Assembly (NCBI RefSeq): GCF_018812025.1
Contig: NC_063063.1
Span: 7,286,442-7,350,441 of the forward strand
Reading direction: 5' to 3'
Source of the DNA: Megalobrama amblycephala
Lineage: Eukaryota; Chordata; Actinopteri; Cypriniformes; Xenocyprididae
Length of the DNA stretch: 64,000 nt
In this document: positions 1 through 12,095 of the stretch, one piece after another
Numbering within the stretch: the stretch's first letter is position 1
Layout of the letters: each line of letters starts with the position of its first letter
Program-made: the position numbers and the translations under genes
The notes under the pieces: model-generated
Told to the model about the DNA's origin: nothing
Database searches by the model: none
What the model saw: the letters and a program-made list of their open reading frames with translations, nothing else

Positions 1-440
1 AAACAGACAACAAAAAGAAAGGCAGCTCGGTGTGAGGGAGACTCGGTTTGTGTGGGAATAAATGAGAGTTTTGACATTAGCAAACGTTTAAGACACTCAA
101 CTTTCCCAACGCAAAGTAGTCTGAGCCCTGACACTACATGACAGCCGTGAACTTCTGGAAGTTTGCGATCGTTTGCTCTCATCAGCGGAAAGAAGAGCCG
201 CGGCGAGTCGAGATTTTCTCTGACAGTTACAAATGAAGCTGCGATTCATTATTTTCCAGGGAATTCGGTCTTCTGCAGACGAAGATGGAGATGCAGCCGT
301 GGCGTCACTGCCCATTTGGATGGAGATGAATCAAGGCACTTTAGCCCAGACGCAGCACTGACAATCACATCAGCGAGGCTATCGGACTCCCCTCTACTCC
401 TCGTGGACGGATCCGGTGTGGAGCGGCGCGGGTAATAAAG
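1..440 (+). other. CpG-containing unique block, possible first exon
   Basis: This block is non-repetitive and richer in CpG and GC than the following 30 kb. A possible splice donor (GCGCGG then GTAATA) lies at 431/432. Short open frames occur on both strands (163-435 plus, 97-315 minus), but I recognise neither protein and both are short enough to be chance. It may be a non-coding 5' exon or promoter of a gene or lncRNA reaching beyond the left edge, or a conserved element. Nothing here proves transcription. Confidence 0.25.
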
Positions 441-1034
441 GCTCCTACTGAAACCCCATTAAGCCCAGTCTCCAAAGACCAGCTCATTAGCATAGCGGAA
501 TATTCCCCCCGTTTGTGTAATTCTATAAACTCTTATTGCTTCCACTATCCTATTCTTAAATGACGCTAATAATGTGGAAAGTTTAGCTGTATAAATGAGG
601 GTGTTCTCGCGTTTTTGCAGCTTGTGTTCGTTTTAATCCGGGGTCTGGTTACCTCATTCACAATCCCCCTAATGACCCATCTTTGTTAATTAAGCAGACG
701 AGGATGGGGGGAGGGGGAGCAGATGCAAGAGAAGCCACGTTTCTCCTTTGTTGTCAAATTGACGCAAGTGCCTGTTGTCTGTCTGAAATTAAGGACAGAT
801 TAGGTCATTACAATGCTATATAGCATTTATAACATGGTTATACATGTTAAACAGACCATTATCAACAAATTAATGATCTTTGGACCTTTAAAAAAAAAAA
901 AAAAATCATGATTGTTATTGTTGAACAACTGATGAACCATCAAGGGCAAATGACACTATTGTTCCCTCTTCATTTGAACATTTATTCACATGCACTACTG
1001 TGAAAACGTATATATTATGTAACTGTCTTTAATA
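441..1034. promoter_or_regulatory. Candidate conserved non-coding element
   Basis: The sequence is unique and free of recognisable transposon ends. It is dense in homeodomain-like cores (AGCTCATTAGC near 480, TTAATTAAGC near 686) and MEIS/SOX-like words near 750-810. It has the look of a teleost enhancer rather than neutral AT-rich DNA. No alignment was available, so this is pattern judgement only. A 15-nt A run lies near 890-905. Confidence 0.25.
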
Positions 1035-1040
1035 AATATG

Positions 1041-1341
1041 TAACGCTTAACAATAAGGTTCATTAGTTAACATGAACTAATAATGAACTGCACTTTTACA
1101 GCATTTATTAATCTTTGTTAATGTTAATGTTAGCATTTACTACTACATTATTAAAATCAAGAGTTGTATTTGTTAACATTAGTTAATGCACTGTGAACTA
1201 ACATGGACAAACAATGAACTGCTGTATTTTCATTAACTAACATTAACAAAGATTAACACAGTAACAACTGTATTGCTCATGGTTCGTTCATGTTAATACA
1301 TAAACTAATGTTAACAAATGAACCTTATTGTAAAGTGTTAC
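1041..1341. mobile_element. MITE with AATAAGGTTCATT inverted ends
   Basis: The left end (TAACGCTTAACAATAAGGTT) matches the inverted right end (AACCTTATTGTAAAGTGTTA) over about 30 bp. The interior is also self-complementary, with GTTAACATTAGTTAATG on one side answered by CATTAACTAACATTAAC on the other. There is no coding capacity. It is a foldback-type non-autonomous DNA element of a kind common in cyprinids. No clear target duplication is visible. Confidence 0.8.
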
Positions 1342-1497
1342 CGTAAATACACAAAACATGCACCTTGTATATTAAGAGTCACTTTTATGCATTCATATAT
1401 GATTAGTTTGAAGATCTAATGACATTTATTCTGAAAATGTGCAAAAAAAAAAAAAAAAATAGAGGGCAAACCCTTTATTGCAGCATCATATATATAT
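1342..1497. other. Short unremarkable spacer between two MITEs
   Basis: AT-rich sequence with an A run at about 1442-1459. I see no gene or regulatory signal. Confidence 0.5.
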
Positions 1498-1923
1498 GTG
1501 ACCCTGGACCACAAAACCAGTCATAAGGGTCAATTTTTTGAAATTGAGATTTATACATCATCTGAAAGCTGAATGTCAAGCTGATGTATGGTTTGTTAGG
1601 AGAGGAAAATATTTGGCCAAGATACAACTATTTGAAAATCTGGAATCTGAAGGGGCAAAAAATTCAAAATATTGAGAAAATCGCCTTTAAAGTTGTCCAA
1701 ATGAAGTCTTTAGCAATGCATATTACTCACAAAAATACATTTTTGATATATTTACCGAAGGAAATGTACAAAATATCTTCATGGAATATGATCTTTACGT
1801 AATATCCTAATGATTTTTGGCATAAAAGAAAAATCTATAATTCTGACCCATGCAATGTATTGTTGGCTATTGCTACAAATATACCTGTGCAACTTATGAC
1901 TGGTTTTGTGGTCCAGTGTCACA
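1498..1923. mobile_element. MITE with GTGACCCTGGACCACAAAAC ends
   Basis: The terminal inverted repeats are GTGACCCTGGACCACAAAAC at the left and its near-complement GTTTTGTGGTCCAGTGTCAC at the right, each continuing into CAGTCATAAG/CTTATGACTG. The internal 72-codon open frame (1584-1802) has no recognisable domain and is ignored. This end sequence is a very common fish non-autonomous element. Confidence 0.85.
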
Positions 1924-2669
1924 AAGGAGCAGATGAAATTCAAATATTTAATTTTGTTTTAAGCCACTAATAAAAATTAGATTCTTCTGCAAATATGTGT
2001 CTATGCATATGACTGTGCTGCATTTTCTTCCAAATGTGTGATTTTTGGATTTTGTGATTAAACAATGTATTTCTTTGGGCATGGGTCAAAATATGTTAAC
2101 AGGAGACCATGTGAAAACTGAACAGCTTTTGGTGGAACAGATACAGCCATAAGAGGTGCATTTTACACTTTGCATATAGTAGTAGTTATTAACATTAGTG
2201 GGAAGAGGGAACAAAAGAGCAAACTGGTTACCTGTAGGCCTGCAGTCTATTTTAACAACTCGGCATGAGCTCATGCAGCACAGGATTTCAGTGGGTGTGG
2301 ATCAAAAATATGGAAGTAGATGAGAAAAATCGAGTCTAAATGCATGTATAATTTTTGTATTCATGTTGCTCTCATGTTGCATTTTTGAATATGTTTACAA
2401 AACAGATCGTCTTTGTTATGGTCCTGGGTACTGATTGGTTAAAATGCTGTTATATATCATGACTTGCTATGTCAAATATTATATTTTAATGGAAGAATGA
2501 CACTTAATGCTTGCTTAATAAAATAACTTTTAATGAAAGTTTTTGTCCTTAATATTTTTATTATGTGGTAACAATTGTACTATAACAATAAGGCACTTAA
2601 GGCCACACACACACACACAAAATCTTTATTTCCATTTTCTTTTTATGGTTTTCTTGTCATATGACAACA
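1924..2669. other. AT-rich intergenic sequence
   Basis: No gene, RNA or clear mobile-element end is visible. A short (AC)n tract sits near 2605-2620. Confidence 0.4.
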
Positions 2670-2690
2670 AAATTTTGGTAACATTTTAGT

Positions 2691-3645
2691 TTAAAGGTGC
2701 CATCGAACGTTTTTTTACAAGATGTAATATAAGTCTAAGGTGTCCCCTGAATGTGTCTGTGAAGTTGCAGCTCAAAATACCCCATAGATTTTTTTTTAAT
2801 TAATTTTTTTAACTGCCTATTTTGAGGCATCATTAGAAATGCACCGATTCAGGCTGCGGCCCCTTTAATTGCTCGCGCTCTCCGCCCCCTCCCGAGCTCT
2901 CGACTCTATCATTGCATAAACAAAGTTCACACAGCTAATATAACCCTCAAAATGGATCTTTACAAAGTGTTCGTCATGCAGCATATCTAATCGCGTAAGT
3001 ATGGTATTTATTTGGATGTTTACATTTGATTCTGAATGAGTTTGATAGTGCTCCGTGGCTAACGGCTAATGCTACACTGTTGGAGAGATTTATAAAGAAT
3101 GAAGTTGTGTTTATGAATTATACAGACTGCAAGTGTTTAAAAATGAAAATAGCGACGGCCCTTGTCTCCGTGAATACAGTAAGAAACGATGGTAACTTTA
3201 ACCACATTTAACAGTACATTAGCAACATACTAACGAAACATTTAGAAAGACCATTTACAAATATCACTAAAAATATCATGTAATCATGGATCATGTCAGT
3301 TATTATTGCTCCATCTGCCATTTTTCGCTATTGTTCTTGCTTGCTTACCTAGTCTGATGATTCAGCTGTGCACATCCAGACGTTAATACTGGCTGCCCTT
3401 GTGTAATGCCTTGAACATGGGCTGGCATATGCAAATGTTGGGGGCGTACATCCCGACTGTTATGTAACAGTCGGTGTTATGTTGAGATTCGCCTGTTCTT
3501 CTGAGGTCTCTTAAACAAATGAGATTTAATAAGAAGGAGGAAACAATGGAGTTTGAGACTCACTGTATGTCATTTCCATGTACTGAACTCTTGTTATTCA
3601 ACTATGCCGAGGTAAATTCAATTTTTGAATCTAGGGCACCTTTAA
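2691..3645. mobile_element. TTAA-flanked non-autonomous element (AGGTGCC ends)
   Basis: The ends are TTAAAGGTGCCATCGAA and its imperfect complement ATCTAGGGCACCTTTAA, with TTAA at both borders (2691-2694 and 3642-3645). TTAA target duplications are typical of piggyBac-like elements, but the superfamily assignment is inference. The body of about 950 bp includes a GC-rich stretch near 2855-2910 and no intact protein gene. Confidence 0.75.
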
Positions 3646-3787
3646 GGTCCAGTTCTCACTACTAGTTGCTTATTAGCATGCATATTACTGTTATTGGCTG
3701 TTTATTAGTGCATTTATTAGCACATATTAATGCCTTATTCTATATGACCATATTCTACATCCCTTAATCCTACCCAATACCTAAACT

Positions 3788-4323
3788 TAAAGGGATAGTT
3801 CACTCAAAAATTTAAATTACCCCATAATCTACTCACCCTCAAGCCATCCTAGGTGTATATGACTTTATTTAAAACGTTATAAAGTAAAATAACAAGCTTT
3901 CAGCGCATATGCATTCGGTTTACGTCCAAAAATTGTTAACTTCTGCGACGTAGTACACAGTGACATGACTACATCATGGAAGTTAACGTTTTATTGACAT
4001 AAGTCAAATGTGTATGGCTGTCGCACTGGAAGTTCATTATTTTAAGTTTTAAATAAGGATATTTTTCTTACACAAACGCATCGATTCGCTTCAGAAGGCC
4101 TTTATTAACCCCTCAGAGCTGCGTGGAGTATGTTTTATGATCGATTAATGCACTTTTTGAACTCATCCTCCATTCACTCCCATTATAAAGCTTGGATGAG
4201 CCAGGATAGTTTTAATATAACTCTGAATGTGTTTGGCTGAAAGAAGAAAGTCATATACACCTAGAATGGCTTGAGGGTGAGTAAATCATGGGGTAATTTT
4301 CATTTTTGGGTGAACTATCCCTG
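3788..4323. mobile_element. Angel-like foldback MITE (GGGATAGTTCACYC ends)
   Basis: The left end TTAAAGGGATAGTTCACTC and the right end GGGTGAACTATCCCTGTAA are inverted. The sub-terminal parts also pair (CTCACCCTCAAGCCAT against ATGGCTTGAGGGTGAG). It resembles the short inverted-repeat family described in cyprinids as Angel, a name I give from memory. It sits inside the 2670-4440 host element. Confidence 0.8.
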
Positions 4324-4441
4324 TAACAACTATGTTACTAACTATTAATAAGCAGTAATTAGGTGTTTTTTGAGGCAAAAGTCATAGTTAATAGTTAGTT
4401 GATAGTGAGAATTGGACCCTATAAAGTGTGACCAAAATTTC

Positions 4442-4808
4442 GGTCCCACTTTATATTAGGTGGCCTTAACTACTATGTGCTTACATCAAAACATAAGTAC
4501 AATGTACTTATTGGGTTCATATGAATTGCAAAACACTTTTGTTGCTATTGAGGTGGGATACGGGTTAGGTTAGAGAAAGCTTTGGTGGTATGGGTAGGTT
4601 TAAGGGTAGGGGTAAGGTGTAAGGGATGGGTCAACAGTGTAATTATAAATGTAATTACAGAAATTAATTACAGATGTAATTACATGCAGGTATTTTTTAA
4701 AATATAAGTACAATGTAAAAACATGTATGTAAATAAGTGCATTGTATCAAATGATTAATTTAAATGTAAGTACAAAGTAGTTAAGGCCACTTAATATAAA
4801 GTGGGACC
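4442..4808. mobile_element. MITE with GGTCCCACTTTATATTA ends
   Basis: The left end GGTCCCACTTTATATTAGG and the right end CTTAATATAAAGTGGGACC are near-perfect inverted repeats. They extend inward as TGGCCTTAACTACT and AGTAGTTAAGGCCAC. The middle holds a purine-rich GGGTTAGGTT tract and many TGTAATTACA palindromes. Confidence 0.85.
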
Positions 4809-4851
4809 AAAATTTCTATCTGTTGACTCCATGTTTATCAAATTAATAACA

Positions 4852-5145
4852 TTTGGTCCCTCTTTATAGGTGTCTTTGACTACTATGTTCTTATGCTAAA
4901 AAATAAATAAATAAATTGTTAGGTACAATGTACTTATTGTGTTCAAATTGTATTGCAAAACACTTTTGCTGCTATTGAGGTTGGATACGGGTAAGTTTAG
5001 GGACAGGAATCGTAATTATAGATGTAATTACAGACATTAATTTTATAGCTATTTTGTATGTAAGTATGTAAAACAGGTACTATATGTGTGCAATAAGTGC
5101 ATTTTATCAAATATTTAATTTAAATACACTTATAAAGTATAAGTT
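4852..5145. mobile_element. Diverged or truncated relative of the preceding MITE
   Basis: It begins with TTTGGTCCCTCTTTATAGG and repeats the same internal order as 4442-4808, including the TTGCAAAACACTTTTGCTGC and GATGTAATTACAG words. The right end is decayed. It is an older copy adjacent to the first. Confidence 0.65.
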
Positions 5146-6456
5146 TCCCCATAACTCTTTGTAAATAAATTGTTTATTCCCAAAAAAGAGGTGCATTGAG
5201 AAGTTGCCTGTATGAATACCTTTTTTTTTTTAAAGCATCACGTCATTGACCCACATCTAATCTCAAAGGTTCCCAGCGTTTTCATTTGGTAATTTCTTTA
5301 GGTGTCAGCAGGACAGTGTATGTTCCTGCACTGTAGATTTTTCTTTTATCACACAACATCCTGTGACTCCCTCATTTTCTCAGTGCATGAATGTCCCTAA
5401 TACAGTAAAAGTACAGACAGGGCAATTTTCCCTGACATGCACTGCCATCTTGTTTTGCTCAGCGAGACAAAGAGGGGCCGACTGATGGCTTTGTTTGGCC
5501 AGACAAGCCCTTGACAAGCGAGCTCCATATTCAAAGCATCTTCTTCCTGTTCCTCCGCATGGCTCAGGATATAGCGGCGCAGCCCTGCTTTAGCCAGTAG
5601 GTTAATGTTCAACCAGGTACAGGAACTGACGTTGTGCTTACGTAGTGGAAGTGTGTCCCCCCCGCGCTCAGGATAATCAGTCTCTCCTGACAGCTAGCTC
5701 CACTTAGCTTGTTCTCAGCTTGTAACGCGCCATGTCCAATTAGCTCTCGGGGTGCTCCGTCTTCATCCCTAAAGACTGGAGAAAGCAGTGGGCTGCTCAC
5801 TTCGACCATGATGGAGAAGGCCTTGATTGGATGACAAGATGTCCTGCAGCCACAGTCCAGACTGAGTCAGCTAATCATCAACTTTGTGTCCATCGGTAGA
5901 AGTGAAAGTTTGTGGCCTGGACAGGAAGTCTCAAACTGGGCCCTCAGTGCCAGGCCGGGGAGGTGAGAGACGCTGCTATTGTCCCTAACGCCTTGTCAGT
6001 GAATTTCTGCTGATGAAGACATTGACTGTGTTACAGCAGGAAATGTAGATGCTTTCACTGAAAGGTGAGAGGACTTCATCAGGAGGCCTGATCACACAAC
6101 AGCACTTTTATTCATACTTGATTTAAAAAAAAGTCTTGGAAACTTTTTCAAATGTTTAATGTCTTTTATGTAGACTTATACATTTTATTGTCCCTGACTT
6201 TCAAACCTAACATAACATATTTTGTCTTAAAAACTATGATAATCTAAACAAAGTGTGAAATAAACTTTTTAAATATTTATTTGTGTGAGAATGAATTTCC
6301 ACCGTGATGCTCCAATATAGTGTACTTGTTTAGCGAGGAGACAACAGCATCAGTGAAGAGCTTTAGATGAAAATAAATCACTTTCCAATTAAATTGTTTT
6401 ATTGTGCATCATTTTTAATCAAGCTGTAATTTGTGCAAAAATTGTGAAAATATTAT
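5146..6456. other. Unique block, candidate conserved sequence
   Basis: About 5250-6110 is unique, moderately GC-rich and without transposon ends. Two short open frames on the minus strand (5397-5612 and 5609-5809) overlap by four bases, but they match nothing I know and lack splice or codon support. The remainder is AT-rich. A regulatory role is possible but not shown. Confidence 0.3.
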
Positions 6457-7347
6457 TTAAAGGGGTGGTATAATGCCATTTTTACAAGATGTAAAATAAG
6501 TCTCTGATGTCCCCAGAGTGTGTATGTGAAGTTTTAGCTCTAAATACCCCACAGATCATTTTTACATTGTTACATATGTCACTTTTTGAGGGTGAGCAAA
6601 AACGCTCCATTTTGTGTGTGTCCCTTTAAATGCAAATGAGCTGCTGCTGCTAAGCAGAGGGCGGAGTTTCAAGAGCTCATGTTAGCACATAGTACTGTTA
6701 GCAGTGCCGATTACCTCATGAAGACTCACTGAAAATGTCAGAAACTGTTCAGCCTTTTATTTTCAAACCGAAGTCGGACAATGATGGAGAGACTCAAGAA
6801 GAAGTGACAACATGTAGAATGCAACAGGATGTTTCTGAATGGTTAGTTGCTTCATTTATGTAGCTGATGTGGGATATCTTAAATTCATTGATTAGCATAT
6901 TCTGTCATGATAATCTTTAAATCTCTTGTGGGAATTGTTGTAAGATCCTACAGAGCCAGAGAATATATGCTGCATGAACAGGTATAGTTTAGTTTAATTA
7001 CAGTTATAATTTGTCATGTCGTCATCTTGCTTTTATGACATGCTATTGCATTTGTGTTATGTACTGTTTTGCAATAACATGGCCTCACCCCCTTTGTTGT
7101 GTGTTCTCGGGGGCGGGGTTTATGTAAATTTTAGGATTAGTGATGTCACTAACCCGGGAAGAAGCTTGTTGTAGTCCCTACCAGCTGTTTGTTGTAGTCC
7201 TTAAACAGAGAATTCTTTAAAAGAAATTATTTCGCTTTGCTTTGAACTTTGAGCATCATAACTTTGCAGATGTTGTTTATGCTCTAACAGCAACATTACA
7301 CACTAACTAAAGTTAAAAAAGTGAAATCATAATGAACACCCCTTCAA
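6457..7347. mobile_element. TTAA-flanked element with AGGGGTGG ends
   Basis: The left border is TTAAAGGGGTGGTATAATG and the right border CATAATGAACACCCCTTCAA, where TTAA has decayed to TCAA. The internal sequence is a diverged relative of 2691-3645 (shared TTTACAAGATGTAA and CTGAATGTG-like words) and of the elements at 43430-44114 and 61150-61549. It has no intact coding frame. Confidence 0.7.
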
Positions 7348-7396
7348 TGGTGTGTAATGTAAATAATGTATTTTATTTTTATTGTTATATGTATGA

Positions 7397-7439
<43 letters not shown>

Positions 7440-7482
7440 AAATATTGTTATTGTTATATATTATTATTAAATAAATTATTTA

Positions 7483-7541
<59 letters not shown>

Positions 7542-7808
7542 TGTATATATATATACTGTATATATATAACCGAACCGGTATTTAAATATGTATTTGTGTT
7601 GGAAATCATGTGTATTAAGTTTTATTGCTACAGTAAAGTTTTTTTTTTAATTTAGTGTGTACTTGTTTACCATTGAGACAAATGTGTCAGTGAAGAGCTT
7701 TAGATGAAATATGAGTTATGTGATGTGATAAATCACTTTTCAATAGAACAATTTTTATCGTGCATCATTTTCAATCATCTATAATTCATACAAAAAGTGT
7801 AAAAATAT
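7348..7808. repeat. AT-rich segment with two (TA)n microsatellites
   Basis: Alternating TA runs occupy about 7401-7435 and 7487-7540, followed by TATATACTG variants up to 7570. They are simple repeats of low information. Confidence 0.9.
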
Positions 7809-8437
7809 TTAAAAGTAGGGTAGGCAATTTTTTCGTCCAATCATTGCATTCAGTCCAAATGCAATGATTGGATGTACTACTTGCCTGTCAACATGTATTT
7901 CCATACCTCCGTGCACCGTGTTTGCGCAGACATCACATGTCATTAGGCATTCCGTAAGTCTAAGCAGAGTTGTAGACAGACAGTCACTGAGCGCCACAAA
8001 CAAACAGCAGCCGCCTTTTACAGTTCATCCTGAACCAAAACAACAAGCTTATGCTGTGTTAATTTCGTAACCATAATTACGAGATGGCAACCCGTGACGT
8101 TCTACCTAGAGCTGTTCAGACTGTCCTCAGACTCGGATTTATGTATTTCCGCATCAACACTATCAATGCCGAAATGAATCTGCAGCAGTCAGGTGGTACA
8201 AGTCAGCGCTCTCTAAGTTGTTGACGTTCTTTATTATTGTAATGTTACGTGTTTTGAGACATGAGATAATTTAACGCCATCTCTCGTGACACTTTGCAGA
8301 CTCTGCTTTGTCTGTGCACGTTCATGTTTTGAAGAAGGTGTGGCTTTGGAGATGCTCTGAAGGGAGGGTGGGATCTTAAGCTTTCAAAGCTAGCTTGCTA
8401 TTGCTAGCCTCTCTGAAATTGCCTACCCTACCTTTAA
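7809..8437. mobile_element. TTAA-flanked MITE with GTAGGGTAGGCAATTT ends
   Basis: TTAA lies at 7809-7812 and again at 8434-8437. The inverted ends are GTAGGGTAGGCAATTT and AAATTGCCTACCCTAC. Just inside the left end is a perfect 14-bp hairpin (CCAATCATTGCATT at 7837-7850 and its complement at 7858-7871). Short open frames on both strands are not supported. Confidence 0.8.
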
Positions 8438-10138
8438 TTGTGTGTTTTCAGGACACAAAAAAAAAAAAGCTTGCGTTAGTATTAACGAGGAGTCAAGTAT
8501 TTTTAGCTTATTTTAGTTTATTTAGAGTTTAGAAGTTTGTTTTCTAAAAGTCCACAAAACCATAAAACCAAGAAACACCCAAATACTCTCAGGCATTAGC
8601 ATTTTACTGATCCCCTACTGAATGTCAGGGTCACCTTATATGACTTGAAGCCTGGAGTATTTGCAGCTTTAACAAACATTGCCTGTTTTCATTTTCATAT
8701 GAAACTTCCCCACATACATGTTTACATGCCTTTCAGTATGACTAACAAATGTCAAAGAACAAAATTTGTCATGTTTTAAAATTTTGCCTCACATTTTTTT
8801 TCTCTTTTGAAAAATAAAAAGAGACATTTGTTCTGAAATATCTTCTTAGGCTAAACAATACCTCTCGAAAGTTATAATAGATGCAATTAAAGGTTCTTTT
8901 GCTGCAAAAACCTTTGTAGTTTGAGTGTTGTAGCTTTTCGTTTACTCGAAAATATATCCACCTTGAACCGAGCACAATCTCAACCAGCTTATAAAGGTTA
9001 AAAAAAACAAGAGAATGAATCTGACATCAGCCGTGCGGAAATCGAATACATTTACCACAGCTAAGCTATTAGAGAAAAAAAAATCTAGCAGAATAGATTA
9101 ACGTTCAAAAGTGATTATTGGATTGAGTCGAAATAGAATTACTGCTTTTGTCAGTATTGCAACATCTATAAAGATGTCAGTGATTTGGAAAGATCATTAC
9201 AACCTTAAATTGTCTGCCAGGGATATGAGAATAGGCACTGGCTCATATATTACCCACAGTCCTCCTGTGGCGTGATTGAACTGTGCCTGCTTTGCTTGTG
9301 AGAAAACATTAATCCTGCTCTAGACGAGGGTAAATTCTTTATGTTTGCTAAGTGGATGGAAGCATTAAGATCAAGGTCTGTAATGAAAACCGAAGGTGAC
9401 ATGTATGAAGAAGCCCCAGATGAAACTCTTTTTCAGAGTTCAAGGAATTTCACATTTTGCGAAGACACAAGTTGCTTTGTTTAAGACACACAATTTGATT
9501 TAACCAGAGTTTATTTCTCTTTTTTTGCGCCTTCACTGTTCTCGTGATCTTTCTTATCTCTAGTTAAGGTGAACTTCTGCCTAAGATGAACATGCCAAAA
9601 CCCATGAATTCTCCTTCTCTCAAGTACAACGAGGCAATAAAAGAGGTAATAAAATCAGTAATGCCCTGATGTGGAAACATAGCCTGTAATGATGTTTTTG
9701 TCTCTCAATCTTCCATTTCTCACCAATTAAAACAGTTCAAATGAGCTCACCCAGCTGCATCATATTTCTCCATGCAAATGATGGGAATTTGGTTTGTTCT
9801 CCAGTGACAGTAAATCTAATAAATACCACAATTCTCTCTCTTTTTTTCCTAAATGATGAAATGCAGGTGCAGAGTAATTGGTGTATTTATCCTTGAGGAA
9901 GTGATATGTCTGAAGAGAGAGAGACGGAGTGAAGGAAATAAGGCTGACGAAACCTGGTGATCAAAGACGGCCTGATATGTGAGATGTGCGGATCGACTCG
10001 CTGGAAAGAATCCATGTGAAATCTTGGATGTGGTGAAATCTAGTTTATATAGTTTTGTGAAATAATTTCACAAAACCTCACCCGTCTTTGATGTGCTATC
10101 AGCGGATTGGTAAAAATATGGAAAGATATCCTTAAAAG
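8438..10138. promoter_or_regulatory. Unique region, candidate conserved non-coding block at 9090-10020
   Basis: No transposon ends or coding exons are visible. The stretch 9090-10020 is unique and contains an octamer ATGCAAAT at about 9773, CCAATTAAAAC near 9723, and other homeobox and POU-like words. In vertebrates the region between EGR2 and NRBF2 is known to hold long-range hindbrain enhancers, which makes regulation plausible. This is inference without an alignment. Confidence 0.25.
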
Positions 10139-10428
10139 CAGTGGTTCTCAAAAACAGGGGACCGGGCCCACTAGGGGGGCTCAGCAAACTTCCAAGATGA
10201 CTTAGATGATTTACACAAATACAAGACAAAACAAGCATTAAAATGAGCAAAAACAACAACAACAAAAGTAAAGATATTTCTTAATTTGAATTCAACCCCC
10301 TAAAAAAACGATAAAACAAAATAAAATAACCAGGATTTCTCATGAACGACTGGAAAAGTCATGGGGCCTTTGAATATTGTTGTGGACAGTAGGGAGTCTT
10401 GCAGTCAAAAAGGTTGAGAAGAACTACT
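10139..10428. mobile_element. hAT-type MITE (CAGTGGTTCTCAA ends)
   Basis: The left end CAGTGGTTCTCAAAAACAGG and the right end AAGGTTGAGAAGAACTA are characteristic hAT-like termini. The interior (ATTAAAATGAGCAAAAAC and CATGGGGCCTTTGAATATTG) is shared with the element that starts at 49496. It is non-autonomous. Confidence 0.8.
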
Positions 10429-10469
10429 TTAAAAACTATTCTGAGGGTGTGAATGAAGCACAAGTTCAC

Positions 10470-12095
10470 TGTAAAATGTTTTTGTCAACATCATCGGTAA
10501 CCAGTAACCAAAAAGTAATGCGTTACAATATTGTGTTACTCTCTACAAAAGTAACTACTTAGTTCATTTTTATGGAAAGTAAAGTGTTATGTTACTGTTG
10601 CGTTACTTCTTCTCACCTGGACTGGGCTTGGTTTTTTTTTTTTAAACAAAAAAAAAAAAAAAAGTTATATGAAGGCTGAAGGAAATGCAAACTCACACCT
10701 GTACAGTAGAGGGCGCAGCTCAAACAAATCTTTCAGCTGTGCTTCCATTCTGGATTACAGAAGAAAAGGACTCAGAAGAAGAAAGTTCAACACTCTTCAC
10801 TGTAAACTCTAACACTCAAAATAATTAATTGGCTTGAATAGGGCAAACTCAAATTAAATTAAATAGTTCAATCAAATTAACTTTTATGAGTATTTAGAAC
10901 GTTCTTTATCTTTTGAGTTCATGAAACTGACACATTTTAAGTCATCTGAATTGTTTCATTGTTCTGAGGTTTACAGACTTGTTTCTTTTAATTTAGACAA
11001 ACTTAAATTTACCTGAAACTGGGCTATTTCCCAGCATTCTTTGCCATGACACTTGAAAGGGAGAATAAATGCTAAAATTAAGTGTTATATAATGGGTTTT
11101 TTTGGGGGGGTTGTTTTTTGTTTTGTGGGAGATTAATGTTAAGTGGGAGATTAAGTAGTGTATAATGCTTTGCTATGCTAATTTAAAAGAGTTTCTGTTA
11201 TGTGGGTTTTTTGGGGGGTTACCATCATGGTGACGAGTGGAGCATGAGCTTAGTTTGTCAACAGGTATTTGATAAATGTTCTGTATTGCTGTACTCTTTC
11301 AGCAATTGCTTTGCTATGCTAATGTTATCAAATCATTGTGTTACCAATTATCAGTTATAGCTAGCTAAATTTCCACTTCTAAAAGTATTTAAACTAAGAT
11401 TACAAGTTAAATGTTTGATTGAACTTACTCAAAAATTTCTAATTAAGAGTGATTACAATGTATGAGTACAAAATCGAAATCTCCCAGTTCTGCTTACTTA
11501 AACTGAATTTCTTAACTTTTCTTTCTTTTCTTTTCTTTTCTTTTCTTTAACAACTAAAATTGATGTAACTGATTAACTCAGATTTTTTGAGTTTTGCCAA
11601 CTTATTTGGGTTTACAGTGTAATGCAAACAAGAAAAATGAAACATAAATGTGATGTTTATCTAAAGTCATTTTTGCTTATTAATATGGTTGAATTAGACC
11701 ATTGATGGTCAGCAGCAACACATAAAGTTATACATAAAGTATATGTGTTATCTGATTTAATTTGCAGGTTTGTGTAATATTCTGAGTTTGCATTTCACTG
11801 TTTTTATTCATCTTGAGGAATACTGAATCTGTTTTTGTGCAAGTGAGATGAGTAAATGCATGTTCACAAACTACAATACCCATCATGTTCACACAGCGCA
11901 CACAACACCTCTACACTTACTCTTGAATTCACTCAACATGAGGACAGGAGAGGTGTCAGTCAATAAATGGAAAAATAAAGTAACTTGCATTACTTATTTG
12001 AAAAGATAACTCGGATATTTTGTTGTAAATTTAAAAGCAATTCATTACTTTACTAGTTACTTGAAAAAAAAGTAATCTGATTGATATTAACTGGT
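10470..12095. mobile_element. Older repeat, GTAACTACTTAGT-type, hosting a MITE
   Basis: Flank-like halves rich in GTTAC/GTAAC (10490-10620 and 11960-12085) bracket a body with AGAGGGCGCAGCTCAAAC. A later element occupies 10798-11619. The halves look like the inverted ends of one old element, but their borders are vague. Confidence 0.5.
10798..11619. mobile_element. MITE with CACTGTAAAC ends, nested
   Basis: The termini CACTGTAAACTC and GGGTTTACAGTG are inverted. The body is AT-rich and contains ACTCAAA/TTTGAGT words typical of this fish repeat. A (TTTTC)n run lies near 11518-11547. Confidence 0.65.

Larger units (their letters stand above)
2670..4440. mobile_element. Host MITE split by two later insertions
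   Basis: The left end (TTTTGGTAACATTTTAG at about 2673) and the right end (GTGACCAAAATTT at about 4428-4440) are inverted repeats. After removal of 2691-3645 the left end continues as AAGGTCCAGTTCTCACTA, mirrored on the right by TAGTGAGAATTGGACC. A TTAA element (2691-3645) and a GGGATAGTTCAC-type element (3788-4323) have inserted into it. The remaining host sequence is about 280 bp, so the original was a short non-autonomous element. Confidence 0.75.
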
